Positions 21,480 through 32,554 of a stretch of DNA of 64,000 nucleotides are shown piece by piece. The DNA lies in NCBI GenBank assembly GCA_963573305.1, contig OY754328.1, positions 41,283,822 through 41,347,821 on the forward strand, given 5' to 3'. The DNA comes from Pyrrhosoma nymphula (Eukaryota > Arthropoda > Insecta > Odonata > Coenagrionidae). The position numbers and the translations under genes are program-made. Positions within the stretch are counted from its first letter, which is position 1; each line of letters starts with the position of its first letter. The notes under the pieces were generated by a model. It did no database searches. It worked only from the letters and a program-made list of their open reading frames with translations, and was not told the origin of the DNA.

Positions 21480-21945
21480 GGGCCATTCAAGTGTCACGTA
21501 CGACGTTTTTGGGGGTGGGGAGTTGGGATCATCTTACTTTTTTTGTTATCAAGGGGGGGCAGGGGGTCTGAAACCAATTTATGCCAGATTTTTGTCCATC
21601 TTGAATCATCATCCGCTCGTTAATGGCGTATTTTCCGTAATCTCACTGCTTAACCAATGCTGCTATTCTATCGCCTGACTGGCTAACTACAATACCTCCA
21701 TGCTCAATGAATGTGGTACTCCAAAACTGCGTAATTATATGATATCCAGTGCTCAAAGCTGTGGGATGGCTTCTATGGAAAGATGAAACTACAGAAAGCG
21801 AGCATTCAACGAAGAGTAGATATTAATGTCTTACGTAAGACTGAGGGGGGGGGGGGGGGGTTGGGAAAATCTTACATCGTCTTACATAGGGGGAGGGGGG
21901 GCGTCAAAAATGGCACAAATCGTCTTACGTAATACTTGAACGGCC
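21480..21945. mobile_element. G-rich TIR MITE family F, copy 2 (466 bp)
   Basis: Starts GGGCCATTCAAGTGTCACGT and ends TACGTAATACTTGAACGGCC, matching copy 1. Contains long G homopolymers around 21845 and 21890. More diverged and shorter than copy 1. Confidence 0.7.
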
Positions 21946-23060
21946 ACCAAGATCGTGGACACGAAATTCAAGCATGGGCTCTTTTCATATATTCTCTCGT
22001 TTCCGTATTTTCGCTGTTGAATCCTCCGGTGCACCCGAATCAACGTTCTCTGCAAATTCTTTCATGCGTCAGGCTGTGGACGTTTTACGCGATGCATTCC
22101 CTGCAAAGTTTGAAGAGGCATCAGTTCATAGCACTCGAGGTTGAAATAATATATATTGCGTTCTCAAATATAAATAACTCTCGGAGGTTATGAACAAGAA
22201 ATTTTGTCGAGAATTTAATCGCTATGGAGTAGCTGTGGAGAAGGCTAATCCTTCGTCTTTGAAGAGTGGAGGGTAGTCGTGCGTAACTTCATTAGTATTG
22301 TAAAAAAGTACGATTTTAATTCTGGAAGAAGAGGGAGAGATGTGGATGAGGCAGCGGTTATTGCTGCTGCTGTTGAGGTATTTCAATACTTACTGTCGGT
22401 GATGACATTATGGCGGCGATGATTTTTTCTGACTTGGCATCGCGAGAATGAATTAACTGAATTAGTGCTGGGGAAATAATCCTCGCAGTCATTTCTACTT
22501 ATTCCAAGCAGTAGGAAGCGACGTGAATCGTTTGGGAGACCCATTCCCTAGTACCGTTTTCCTCGTCTTAATCCCCGTAAATATCCCAGATTAATTCCAT
22601 TAGTCTATCTTGTTTTTGGTAGCTTAACAAAAGGACTCCTCGGCATTTTCAGTACCAATTCATGTAAGTGTTGAACAAAGCCATGGATATGACAAATAAT
22701 TTTCTACTTAATTTTGTTTGTGAATAATAATTTATTGAAATTGAAGAAACGCCTAGTGATATCATATGACATCTCAATGCACTATCCTGGATATGATTTA
22801 CATTATTCATTCGAGTAATCTAATATATTTTACTAGGACTACCTCCCTGTACTTTTCATGCAGAAAAAATACAACCATTGTCAAAGTGCTTTTTGATTAG
22901 GCTTATTACGTTAAAAAATATCAATATTGATTCCAGCTTTCAAGGGTAATTTATAAAATTTGATTAATTGTATCATAGGTACTTAATGTTTAGTTTTTTT
23001 TAAATAATAACATTCCGAATATTCTACTACTAAAATAAAGTAAAGTCGAGTACAAACTAC
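21946..23060. other. unassigned stretch
   Basis: A GCTGCTGCTGTTG run lies near 22363. No gene or repeat family recognised. Confidence 0.3.
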
Positions 23061-23235
23061 TATCTAAACCTACAAAATACCCTGCAAGCCACCTCAAGGG
23101 AGTGTGGCAGGGGGTGAGTAGTCACCAATATGGATTACACTATACTCCGTTGTCTCAGGCGTAACTTTATGGAATTTGCTTAGCATTGTGAATGAGAAGC
23201 AGTAAATTTGTAATTCCACATGTATTTATTAGAAC

Positions 23236-23268
23236 GACCCAGGTTTCGACGTAGCACGTCATCATCAG
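23236..23268 (-). ncRNA. hammerhead ribozyme motif (minus-strand arm)
   Basis: Minus strand: CTGATGA (23268-23262), stem II GACGTG/TACGTC, GAAAC, then ACCTGGGT-type helix III and GTC (23238-23236). Helix I pairs GAC with GTT. All core positions are intact, making this the best candidate in the window. Confidence 0.68.
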
Positions 23269-23281
23269 GTCACGTCATCAC

Positions 23282-23314
23282 CTGATAATGACGTGCTACG
23301 TCGAAACCTAGGTC
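23282..23314 (+). ncRNA. hammerhead motif, mutated core (plus-strand arm)
   Basis: CTGATAA (23282-23288, G8 changed to A), GACGTG/TACGTC stem, GAAAC, palindromic ACCTAGGT and GTC. G8 is a catalytic residue, so this copy is probably inactive. Confidence 0.55.
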
Positions 23315-23475
23315 GTTCCAATAAATACATGTGGAATTACAAATTTACTGCTTCTCATTCACAATTACACTATACCCTATTAAAGTGAATGTAACTAGAA
23401 TTATTGAGGTGTTAACATAAATGACTAATGCTTGTCAGGAGGCGAAGCCTCTCAAGCATGCTCTATACTGTAGGT

Positions 23476-24488
23476 ATGCAACCAATGTTAGAAGGGCCAT
23501 TAGTATTTATGTATTTGCAGCTACATAAATGGACAGAGATTCAAAAGTAATGCTGAAAACATGCACGGCGTGCTGTTCGTGTTAGGTAGTAGATAGGGAT
23601 ATAAGTATTAGGGAGTAAATCAACCAAGTAGCTACACTACCTATTGACAAACCTAGTTAAAAGTCTCATTGGCAGCTGTTACGGTCTCTTATCGTTCGCG
23701 GGAAAAATGACATTTTAAATCTGTCCGTTCGGCAGTCTAGTTCCCTAATTTTATTGTCAAAGTTAAAAAAATACATAATGGAACTCCAGTGAACGTGTGA
23801 GTGCTATTTATTGCCTTGAGACGTGGTTCTATGTTCACCGGGGGCGTGTATTCGCCTTGCGACATTCAGGGTCAAATAGGATTGAGCATATGGAGGTAAG
23901 GGGGTGGGGAGGGCAGCATGAAACGAAGGATGGACCAAAGAACTTCATCAATCACTCATTCAACACCCCGGGATTTTGAATCCTTTAGTTTTAAAGGCTT
24001 CGTGGCATTCGTCTATTTAAGCGAGGAGATATCCTCCCCATAGAAAACATTTATGTTTTATGAGTGAGAAATATCTTTGTTAAAATTAATAAAGTTGCTC
24101 AGAATGTGAAATTAATCCTAGTGGGACTAAAAATCTGATCATAATTAACATCAGCCATGGAAGTTAATAATTGTGGTCTTTGCAAGAAAGTAGTTTGTTT
24201 GCACAGGAGTCGTGTCTGGAAGGAAAATGTGGTGCCGGCCTTGACCACGGCTACCTGCGCTCAGCGTGACTCACGACGAATTCTCCCGAAATGTCGAGAC
24301 ATGGGAATGATTCATGAAGCCAATGGTGCGTGTGCCGATACGCGATGAATTTGAATTAAGATTGCTGTCGCGTCCTTCAGCTGCGGATTCAATTTCTAAT
24401 CTTTACTTCTGGGGTAATCTACTGGTTGATGTAGGCTTCTCGCTTTTACAGGCTTAGGCTCCAATTCCCTTACAGAATTTCTTCTTCA
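23476..24488. other. unassigned stretch
   Basis: No recognised gene; the 63-codon frame at 24157 has no family motif I know. Confidence 0.3.
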
Positions 24489-25481
24489 TCTACATCTACA
24501 AGATACCCTGCAAGCCACCTCAGGGGTGTGTGGCAGAGGGTGAGTAGTCACCAACATGCATTACACTATTCCCACTATACCCTAAAGTTAGTGTGACTAC
24601 GACTAATTATGCATTAGCATAAATCGCTAATACTTGTCACGAGGGGAAGCTTCATCTCAGTATACGTCATACGCTTTTTCAGATCGTTAATAAAGCTTGA
24701 CCTCTGCCTTCCCCTAACTCGCTCACCTAACATCCTTCCCTCCATCTTGGCCTTCGGCATCCCTTTGCCTCTTATTACCTGTTAACACCCACCTACCCTG
24801 CCTACTTCCAATCTCCTCCATCGCCATGTCAGCTACTACTTTCTCGTTCGTCTTCCTTTTCGTCAACCGTACTTTCTCCATTCTCCTCCACACTCAAATC
24901 TCTAAAGCCTGCAAATCTATTCTCGTCCTCCTTTATTTGAATACATTTTGTTAGTGCCATACGACGGTAAACTTCACATTCTTACCCAAGGTTCCCGTCA
25001 TCAGCTCTTCCGATTACTGGAAGCCTCCTTCACTATCGCAATTATCCTCCTAATGTTTCTGCTACTACTCTTTCTGTTTTCCTTTAGCATACAACTCAAG
25101 TAATTAAATGGATCTATTTGCTCCAATTTGTGCACTTCCTCATTTATTACGTGTCTCGCCTTCTTTGTCATTAAAAATCTCATTATTTTGGTTTTCTTGT
25201 GATTGATTTTCATTCCGAGTTTCCCACACTGATTTCATAATGCATCTTCCAAAGCTTTGCAGTTCTTACGGTGGTGGACTAACCCAACCTCGATTGTCCG
25301 TGGATCAAACAGAATTGATCAGATGTCGTCTTAATTTTACTCCCACATTTGGCTGTTCCCGTGTCTCTCTTACCATATCGTCGGTACAAATGGTAAAATG
25401 CCAAAGCGACAACGGGCAGCCTTGACTTACCCCGTGACCTATAACTGCCCATCCTGATTCTCCGTTTGCTACCATCATAAA
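24489..25481 (-). pseudogene. LINE family L: RT palm, C-terminal domain and 3' tail
   Basis: On the minus strand, reading down from 25480: SGWAVIGHGVSQGCPLS (the GxxQGCPLSP block of non-LTR RTs), a KINHKKTKIM motif (thumb region), FNYLSCML, and a distal KRQRD/RGRQRS-type basic C-terminus near 24690. It ends in a tail with CCCCTGAGGTGGCTTGCAGG and a GTAGAT-type microsatellite (24489-24503). Stops and shifts are many. The YADD box was not resolved. Non-LTR RTs copy element RNA at a nicked target. Clade not assigned. Confidence 0.8.
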
Positions 25482-26189
25482 GGCCTGTGCGATTATCGAA
25501 AAAAATCGATATCGACCGATTATAAGAATAATAGGAAATGTTGTCGACTCAATTGTCAGGAATTGAAGAAATGACAATTAATTGAAGTTATTCAACATAT
25601 TGTTAAAGGCCAATTAAATTACATCGAAATGGGTGTCAATCAATTGTCATTGTTCAATTAATTGACATCAACAAATTAATTGACAGGAATCAATTGGATT
25701 GTGCTGTTTAAAGGCTTTCCTTTGGAAATGAGAAGAATGAAAGGACTAAATTGAAAATCAACAAAATAATTCAATCAGATAGCTTTTATTAATTAATTAA
25801 ATAATAGATCGTTATTTGAAGACAGGCAGATGAGATCCTCAGCGTGTTCATTCGACAGACACTGGCGTGTGTCGATGACAATGTTCCCACCGAGACTGAA
25901 CATCCTCTTGGACACAGTGCTAGTTGTCGGGATATAGCTATAGCTCTTGCTAGCTTCTGGAGGGAAGGGTAGGTGGTGGCCGTTACCACCGTCAATAATC
26001 GTCAATTAATCGATTACCGGACAATAATTGTGAATTTAATAACAATTGACAATTGCCCAAAAACTGTCACTTGAAAAAAATTGACAATCGAGTCAATTTC
26101 CGCAATCAACATCGATGTGCTGAAATAATCGATCAATTGTAAAAATAATTGAATCGACGGTTCAATTAATCGGATTAATCGCACAGGCC
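25482..26189. mobile_element. 708-bp hAT element inserted in LINE L
   Basis: Terminal inverted repeats GGCCTGTGCGATTA and TAATCGCACAGGCC, with subterminal TCAATTG/CAATTGA words. It splits the LINE RT. A clear 8-bp duplication was not found, perhaps through decay. A transposase C-terminal fragment lies inside on the minus strand. Confidence 0.7.
25793..26005 (-). pseudogene. hAT transposase C-terminal dimerisation domain relic
   Basis: The minus frame contains YIPTTSTVSKRMFSLGGNIV followed by a Cys-Leu-S and a DLI block. This matches the hAT C-terminal dimerisation motif (Pro-x-Ser-x-x-x-Glu-Arg-x-Phe-Ser type), though the usual Glu is Lys here. Only the last ~60 residues survive; catalytic DDE and zinc finger parts are gone. 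The enclosing element is therefore non-autonomous. Confidence 0.8.
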
Positions 26190-26950
26190 CACCCTCACCT
26201 TTGCCCTCTGGGCAAGTTTAGAATCAGTCTCTTATCTCTCCAATGTTCTCCTATTTCAAATGATTATCTGCATTTAGGTTTTCCAAATTTACTCGGTCAA
26301 CCAACTTTTCGAAATCAACGAAAACGGGGAAAAGTCCTGATTATACGCTAGGTTCCTTTCTATGAGTGTTCTGAGTGTTCTCATCACTGAAATTGCATTC
26401 CGAGTAGCCTTGCCCTCCCGGAACTCAAACTGGTTATCTCCTAAGAAGTAATTGGATCGTATACAATATTTCTATTAATGATTATGAGTTCAACTCTTGT
26501 CTCATACGAAATTAAACTAATTGTTCCATAGCCATTCTTTAGGGAGTTATTCTTTTTTCTTTTGGGACAAGGATAGAATCATTTTGCTCTATATACCATG
26601 GTCATTTTCTCTCCTATTAGATCCCACAAATTAATTCGGAAAATGTTCGTCTTCCCTAAATCTCCAGATATTCCGAAGGGATATTATTATCTAGTCCCAC
26701 AAATTTTCTTGCCTTCATCACTCGTAATGCCCTCTCATTCGCTTGCCGAGTATCTCCGGTCCGAGGTTATCCTTCCCTTCTGTTCTCTTATCCTCTATAT
26801 CAAGGTTCAATGGTCTATTGGCGCTGTCATATAGCTCTTCCACTTATTACCTTCACCTATCCTGCTTATCTTCCCGTTCGATTGGTATCTTTCCTGCTTT
26901 GTTATTGTTTTTAATTCTGTTTCCTTCTATTAAAACGTGGTAACATTTTC
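26190..26950 (-). pseudogene. LINE family L: RT finger-palm N-terminal part
   Basis: Upstream on the minus strand, scattered frames show a KARKFVGLDN block with IPSEYLE (near 26720-26690), ISLISYE, FEFREGKATRNAI (about 26440-26400; the QFGFR-x-G-x-GT region) and FVDFEKLVDRV (about 26310; the FVDFxKAFD catalytic block). In order and strand this is the front of the same RT that continues at 25481. Confidence 0.75.
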
Positions 26951-27317
26951 ACTATTGCGGAAAGCACTTCCTCTTCTTTCCGTACAATTTCCATCTCATT
27001 TACAGTTCATCTTATGAACGGATGGACATGCGCAAATAATTTTTAAAAACTTTTCTTCTACTTCACGAAGATTGGAATAGAGTGTGACAGTTTCGTGGTT
27101 CATCTCTGCTGAACGATGGGATGCACCCAGAATCTTCTATGGTACGTAAGTAGAAGAATCACTCTCCCTGTCGGTCCATCCCGTCCCGCCCGCCTTCATC
27201 TTGAAATCTTCTTCTCCTAGCTGCTCATTCTCATGCTCAAAGTCTTTATACGGCTGAAGGACCTTGCTGCATTTTGAGCAACGCTGTAGACGAAGAATGT
27301 GTGAAATGTTTGGTGAT

Positions 27318-28150
27318 TTAGAATAGAATATTTATTTATTCTGCTCCGAGTATCACCCAGCTCCGAGAGCACATGCAAAGTGTGAACGGACATACGTAAC
27401 ATTAATATATTTCATACATAGGTAACAGATTACAAAAATATTGACAATCATTACAAAAAAATAGTAATAATAGGGCCTTGGTTTATAAAGGTAAAACACA
27501 ACCAGAAAGTTACATAGAGATATACTAGGCATTGAGATATTACCAGGATCATTTGTTAAGCAGGGTTGGATACTGTTTATATTTGAATGTGTGTGAGGAC
27601 CCCAATCTTTTAAGATGTAGGGGCAGGGAATTCCAGAATTTAGACGCGGTAATTAGGAAAGAATTAGAATACACATTGGTTCGGGGTGTGGGGTGGTATA
27701 AAGAATTGTAGTCCGAGCAGGATTTACTGCATGTGATATCTGACCTAACCTTAAACATTTCCAGAAGTTATTCTGGCGTTTTTTCTTGGAAGAAAGAGAA
27801 AAGAAAAGCCCCCAAAAAGTATTTCCTTATGTCACTAGGATTTAACCATCCTAGGTTTAATAAGTGCTCCGACACGTGGGCATCTTTCCTAAGGTCCAGG
27901 ACAAATCTGACCCAAGTGTTAAGTAATCTTTGTAGTTTTTGGTCTAGTTCTTGAGGGATGTCATTGAAGACTAAGCAACAATAGTCAAACGAAGGAAAAA
28001 TCAAGGTGGAAAGTAACATTTTCCGGGTCGAGATCGGAAGTAAGTGCCTTTGACATTTAAGCTGATAAAGAGATGTATTAACTTTATTGCAGATGTCATT
28101 AATGTGATGGTTCCAAGTTAGATAGTTATTTACGTAGTTTTTGAGGCACA
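27318..28150 (-). pseudogene. LINE family K 3' end, copy 1 (RT C-terminus)
   Basis: A 139-codon minus frame (to 28187) holds YLTWNHHINDICNKV (LTW-HI block), LLPISTRKMLLSTLIFPSFD (PHLDY block) and LQRLLNTWVRF, typical of the domain after the RT in CR1/jockey-type LINEs. The downstream frame (27758-27549) has an FWNSLPLHLK motif. Its end is AATAAATATTCTATTCT, a TTCTA-type tail near 27318-27340. It is 5'-truncated at about 28150, next to a short duplication CCTGGGAAGAA. Confidence 0.8.
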
Positions 28151-28189
28151 TCCCTGGGAAGAATTCATTCCTGGGAAGAAATTTCATCT

Positions 28190-28440
28190 GCCAAAGAAGG
28201 AATTACGTAAACTAATGAAAACCAGCGACGCTTCTTCATCATCTGTGAATGGAGACGATATTTTGATAAACGAAAATATTATTTATTGCCAATAATTGAT
28301 ACTCAAAGGAGGCGAACGTAATTTTACCATTCATCACATGTGTACTACGTGTACTTACATATCGTAATATTTGCTTGCGATTCCGCGCTTTTCCGTATCA
28401 CATTTCTCCAGTGAAACCTTTGGGCCTCCCGGCGGCTATT
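28190..28440. other. unassigned stretch
   Basis: Nothing recognised. Confidence 0.3.
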
Positions 28441-29280
28441 TTTATTTTTTACTTTGGATTTTTTTCCCCGCGTGACGCGTCCCTGGGGAGTTACCACCGC
28501 CTTCGCCCCGAAGATGCTCTCCGAGCGCCCTCTTGTGCTCGCGACAGGAGATTCTCCTCCGCCACTTCAAGATGAAATACAGGAGCCCCGCGTCGAGTCT
28601 GCCCACACGTCCAGCTGCCCCCGCTGCCCGGTTGTGGGGCGGGAGGGATGTTTAGGTGGGGCAGAGGGCCAAGGCAAGATGGGATGGGGCGAATGTGTGG
28701 ATGACCCCTCTCTAGATGAATGCCATTCTTTTCCATCTCCGCTTGTTGTGCGTTAGACGCTGGGACTCCAGAGGAGGAGGAGTGGTCCCCGCCGTGAAAA
28801 TCATTTAAGTTGCGCCCTCGACGGGAGAGTAATGGCGCCATTTGGTGTGCGGCGGGGGGGGGGGCAAATGCGGGCGTACTACTCTAGGCCTACCCTCCCT
28901 ATCTTACCCCCCCCCCCGCCCAGCAACCACCCCCGCCCACCCACCCCGTCTCCCTTGGAGACGACAAAAACCGGTTCCCACGAACTTATTTCCTACCAAA
29001 CCCCTCCCCCCCGGAACTTTTATCATCATTATTATTTTTTTCTTCCCGTTCGGCGTCGTTGTCGGTCGCACCGTGCAGCACCACAATTAGCGCCACCATT
29101 CGGGTTGGCTATAAATTATTCGGTGCGCGCGCCAGATTTACGCACCGTGATGATGCTCTCAAGGTGGCGGTGTCGTACCTTTTCCACCTCGCACTTCCAT
29201 TCAGAGGGGCGTCGCGCGTAAATAGTTCTTTTAACGCAGGAAGAGATGAGGGGAAGGCGCGGGTTTTGTTTTGAGGATGT
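28440..29280. other. CpG- and G/C-tract-rich segment
   Basis: Strong local GC rise with G and C homopolymers near 28850 and 28905. Overlapping open frames on both strands (up to 129 codons) reflect composition. Could be a promoter-type island; no exon identified. Confidence 0.3.
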
Positions 29281-31095
29281 CGACGTGCTTTTATAACGGG
29301 AAACTTGACCGCGAAGAATATCGTTTTCAATTCCTGAATTGTCTGAGAATATTAATGGCCTGTTTTCATTCCATAATTCCAATTTATTTACCTTTCGTAT
29401 TTTGAAGTTTTTACTGTCTTTAACTATTTATCCATGAAAATTTGAAATAAAAGCTGAGAGCTGAGGATGTGTATTGCATTGTGTTCTCCTTTGATATTCG
29501 TTATCTGCACATATTTCGCTGTCGCGTTTTGTAAAATCTTCGTTTTGTAAAATTGAACAAGCGCATTCAAGAGCTAAGATTGTCGAACTGATGGCTTTTA
29601 AGGCATACACATGTAGACATTCTTCGCGATAAGGTATGAGAAAAGTCATCGTGTTCTGGTGGGAATGTCGTTACATGGCCTAATTTGAAGTATCGCCATC
29701 TTAAAACTGTAATCATAACCAGTGATAACTTTCTCTCTCTCATTAATACGGTGTTTATAACAACTTGGATTGAATCCTCTCGGCATTTCCCAATAGAACC
29801 TAAGCCTGGAGAGAACCAGACCTCAAATAATCAGTTATCATTGAGCTTTGTATTATTTGATACCTACTCAATTTATGCACTTATATGTTAATAATTAGAT
29901 CGAATATTATTATTAGTTCGTCGTTGGAATATACAGATGAAATTAAAATGGTGGAACTTACGGTGTGAACATGATAAAATGTTCATGCTCCTACTTAAGT
30001 TTATCGTCTAGTCACAAATATTTGTCGTTTGTTTATAGCCTCCGGTAAAATTCTTCTTTCGTATTTGATTCAAACTGTTCTACTATATCTTGGGAAGAAT
30101 TCATTTGTGCACTCCGTATTCTTGTTCCATGAAATATCTCTACTGGTTACTGGACAATTTTTACGAAAGAAACAACTCCAGAATTGCGCTCGCCTTTCTA
30201 CACCAAATGATAACGGTTTACAATTAGAGCCCGCAGAGCTTTTAATTGCATAATAAGAGAATTCACATCATCATAAAAGGGTTGATGCATGGCTTTCAAG
30301 GCCCTTTTGCTTTGAAACCGTTAAGAAAAATGCAAAACCAAGTAGCATCCTAGAAAGTGAAGAAAGTACATACCTAAGCATAACAACGTGGTGATTGTTA
30401 CGAAGCAGTTATTTTAAAATAAAGGTATATTTCTCAGTATAGGGTTAATTACTTGAGGAAAGTTATTCAGCTTTTGTGACGTTAGGATGGCAGACTCAGG
30501 TATGCTCTACGTGTGCACACGAAATGACGTCCAGTATGGCTCTTAATTTCGAATTTCAAATTAAAATCTAAACATTTCGACTGAAAATCCGCCACCGATC
30601 GAAGTACTAATTGATATTAGGTTTTAAGTATGAATAGAAAAATACTCATATTAAATAGCAACAAACCAGGAGTAATTACATAGGTTAGATGTAAAAAAAT
30701 GTCATGCGAGAACTACGCTATGTAAATGGTGCTGGTGAGGAGGCGACCGCGGTGCACTTCTTCCTGCTTGGCGCGAGATGAAGGAAAAGTGGTCCATGGG
30801 TAAGGGATGCTGCGTGTGAGGGAAAGGGGCGCTTCGACAGATTTGAGAGCCTCGTTTTCGGGGGGCGCCAGGCCGCTTCGCAAACATTCGATAATTTCCG
30901 AGACGGAAATGGAATGTGCCGCAGCTCTTAAATGGATGACAACGGGGAGTCCCTCCTCGAAAATTTACGCCCAGGGGGTCCCATAAAGACTTCATCGAAA
31001 ATAAACCTTTCGGTTCGAAGAATGCTCATCAAGTGACTTCCGTGTGTGAAAAATGCTTTCTGGTGAGGGAAAAACATTTGACAGGGTGCGCTTAA
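29281..31095. other. unassigned stretch
   Basis: AT-leaning; a GC-richer patch at 30720-30980. No gene or repeat recognised. Confidence 0.3.
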
Positions 31096-31098
31096 AGC

Positions 31099-31622
31099 TT
31101 TAGGTAGTTCGAGCGAGATATTTCCCTAGTCATAATGGAGACTAGATTCGAATTTTAATTTTAATTTCAGCGTCCGTTAGAAGTGTGAAGTTAATATTGT
31201 AATATAGTTGGTTGAAAAATATAGTTATACATGACAAAAATTCTCAGTAATTAAATAAAGATATCCACATTTAGTCTCTAACTTGTCTAATTGTTTCACG
31301 CCGTACGTTGCAATAGCCCTCACAATCGAAGGTTTTTTTTGCGTTTCTTTAAAAATTACGCGGTGAATAATTGATTAATTTTTACACATAATTGAGAAAA
31401 TATGCAAACTACGCACCGTTAGTTTTTTTGACGAAATATAGGTGTTATAAATTCCTAACTTTTTTAAACTATTCTTTCTCTGGAGCGCACAACTGTAATC
31501 TATCCCACCAAAAGGAGCTTCTATATTCCGAGGCAAATTGCTCGGAAGATAGCCCGGCAAAGGGTTAATATTTTGTTGCAATTTTTCTAAGATGAGTTTT
31601 TTTTCTTTAAAATGAGGTCACA
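31099..31622. mobile_element. TTAA MITE family B, copy 2 (one end lost)
   Basis: Begins TTTAGGTAGTTCGAGCGAGA and is collinear with the distal half of copy 3 reversed. It stops in TTTAAAATGAGGTCACAC, before the second terminus. Confidence 0.75.
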
Positions 31623-31989
31623 CATGATGGATAACAAGTTTATTTTTTTCTGCTTTTTCGATGCAGTATATAGTTTTTTTTGTGCGACGAGCGCGTCCGT
31701 TTGAGAGCTGAGAGAGCGCGGCAAAGGTGCAGGAAGCCGTGCACCTGGCCGGCGGCGCGGCGGTATTTCGCGCGTATCTTCGTGTATGACACGTGCCTGA
31801 TTTTTTAAAATGTCGATTCTGAGGAGAAATGCGCGCAAGTTACACGCATGCGTGTGATAGTTGGTGCAAAGAGCTCATTTCGGATGTCTCCTCTGTTGTG
31901 ACCTAATGGACATTTCCCGAAAAGAATTCCCTTGAACATCGGGAAAAGCAACGGAAAAATTGAAAATTCCTTAGGAAAAATTTCTTTCC
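31623..31989. other. unassigned; start of a possible larger element
   Basis: GACCTAATGGACATTTCCC near 31898 is an imperfect inverted partner of GGGAATTTCCCATTAGGG near 33025, so 31898-33045 may be one older element. Confidence 0.35.
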
Positions 31990-32554
31990 TAAAGCCCGTT
32001 TCACTCATTACTTGATCCGGCACAAGTTCGAGGATACTAGCTAGTATAATAGCTTTCCAGTATCGTGTGATATAGAAACAGCATGCTGGCTAGCCAGTAT
32101 AATCACTATCATACTGGCTGAGCTACTTGATTTCATAAATGATGCGGTACTAGTTTGCTGCTAGCTCCCAGTAGGACCTAGTAGCCGTCGACCAATCACG
32201 TTGCTTTTACAGCCGCAGTGCGATCTTCACTTTTTTAAATCATCGCCTCACTTTATCGCGGGTGTTACGCACTCTTTGGTGGTGAAATTAATGTGCGGTG
32301 AAAATGTCTCGACAACCCCTGCTATTACTGCAGCAGCCAAAAGTCGCCTTCTTTTATGGAGATTTTCCATTTTCTTTTAACAGTTGGCAACAGTGGATGA
32401 CAGTATAACCGCTTCATCACAAGTACAAGTTCAATGATCGTGTGTAACCTTCTATCACGGTTTCTATCACACTGGGTTCCGTCCTCAATATCAAGTACCA
32501 GCTAGCATATACCAGGTCTTGTGCTGGATCAAGTATCATGTGAAACGGGCTTAA
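31990..32554. mobile_element. 565-bp TIR element (AAGCCCGTTTCAC ends)
   Basis: Left end TAAAGCCCGTTTCACTCATT and right end ATCATGTGAAACGGGCTTAA are inverted repeats extending about 35 bp (through CTTGATCC(A/G)GCACAAG). No coding. The flanking sequence TTTCC...GGAAA suggests insertion in a decayed element. The end sequence resembles elements at 50217 and 53044. Confidence 0.72.

Larger units (their letters stand above)
23146..23364. mobile_element. 219-bp palindromic Penelope-like insertion
   Basis: Flanked by an 11-bp direct duplication TTACACTATAC (23135-23145 and 23365-23375) and inserted in a LINE tail. The palindrome runs from about 23185 with a ~40-bp non-palindromic tail on the left that resembles, in reverse, the tail of the 8842-9041 insertion (ATTCCA...CGCCTGA). 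Each arm carries a hammerhead block. Confidence 0.72.
23065..23475 (-). mobile_element. LINE family L tail, split by a Penelope-like insertion
   Basis: CCCTGCAAGCCACCTCAAGG and GTGAGTAGTCACCAAT match the minus-strand LINE L 3' end. After the insertion the homology resumes (TTACACTATACCC ... ACTAATGCTTGTCAGGAGGCG). Confidence 0.75.

Noticed and set aside
28832..29221. 129-codon Pro/Arg-rich frame
   Set aside because: It crosses G and C homopolymers and overlaps other frames on both strands; composition effect.
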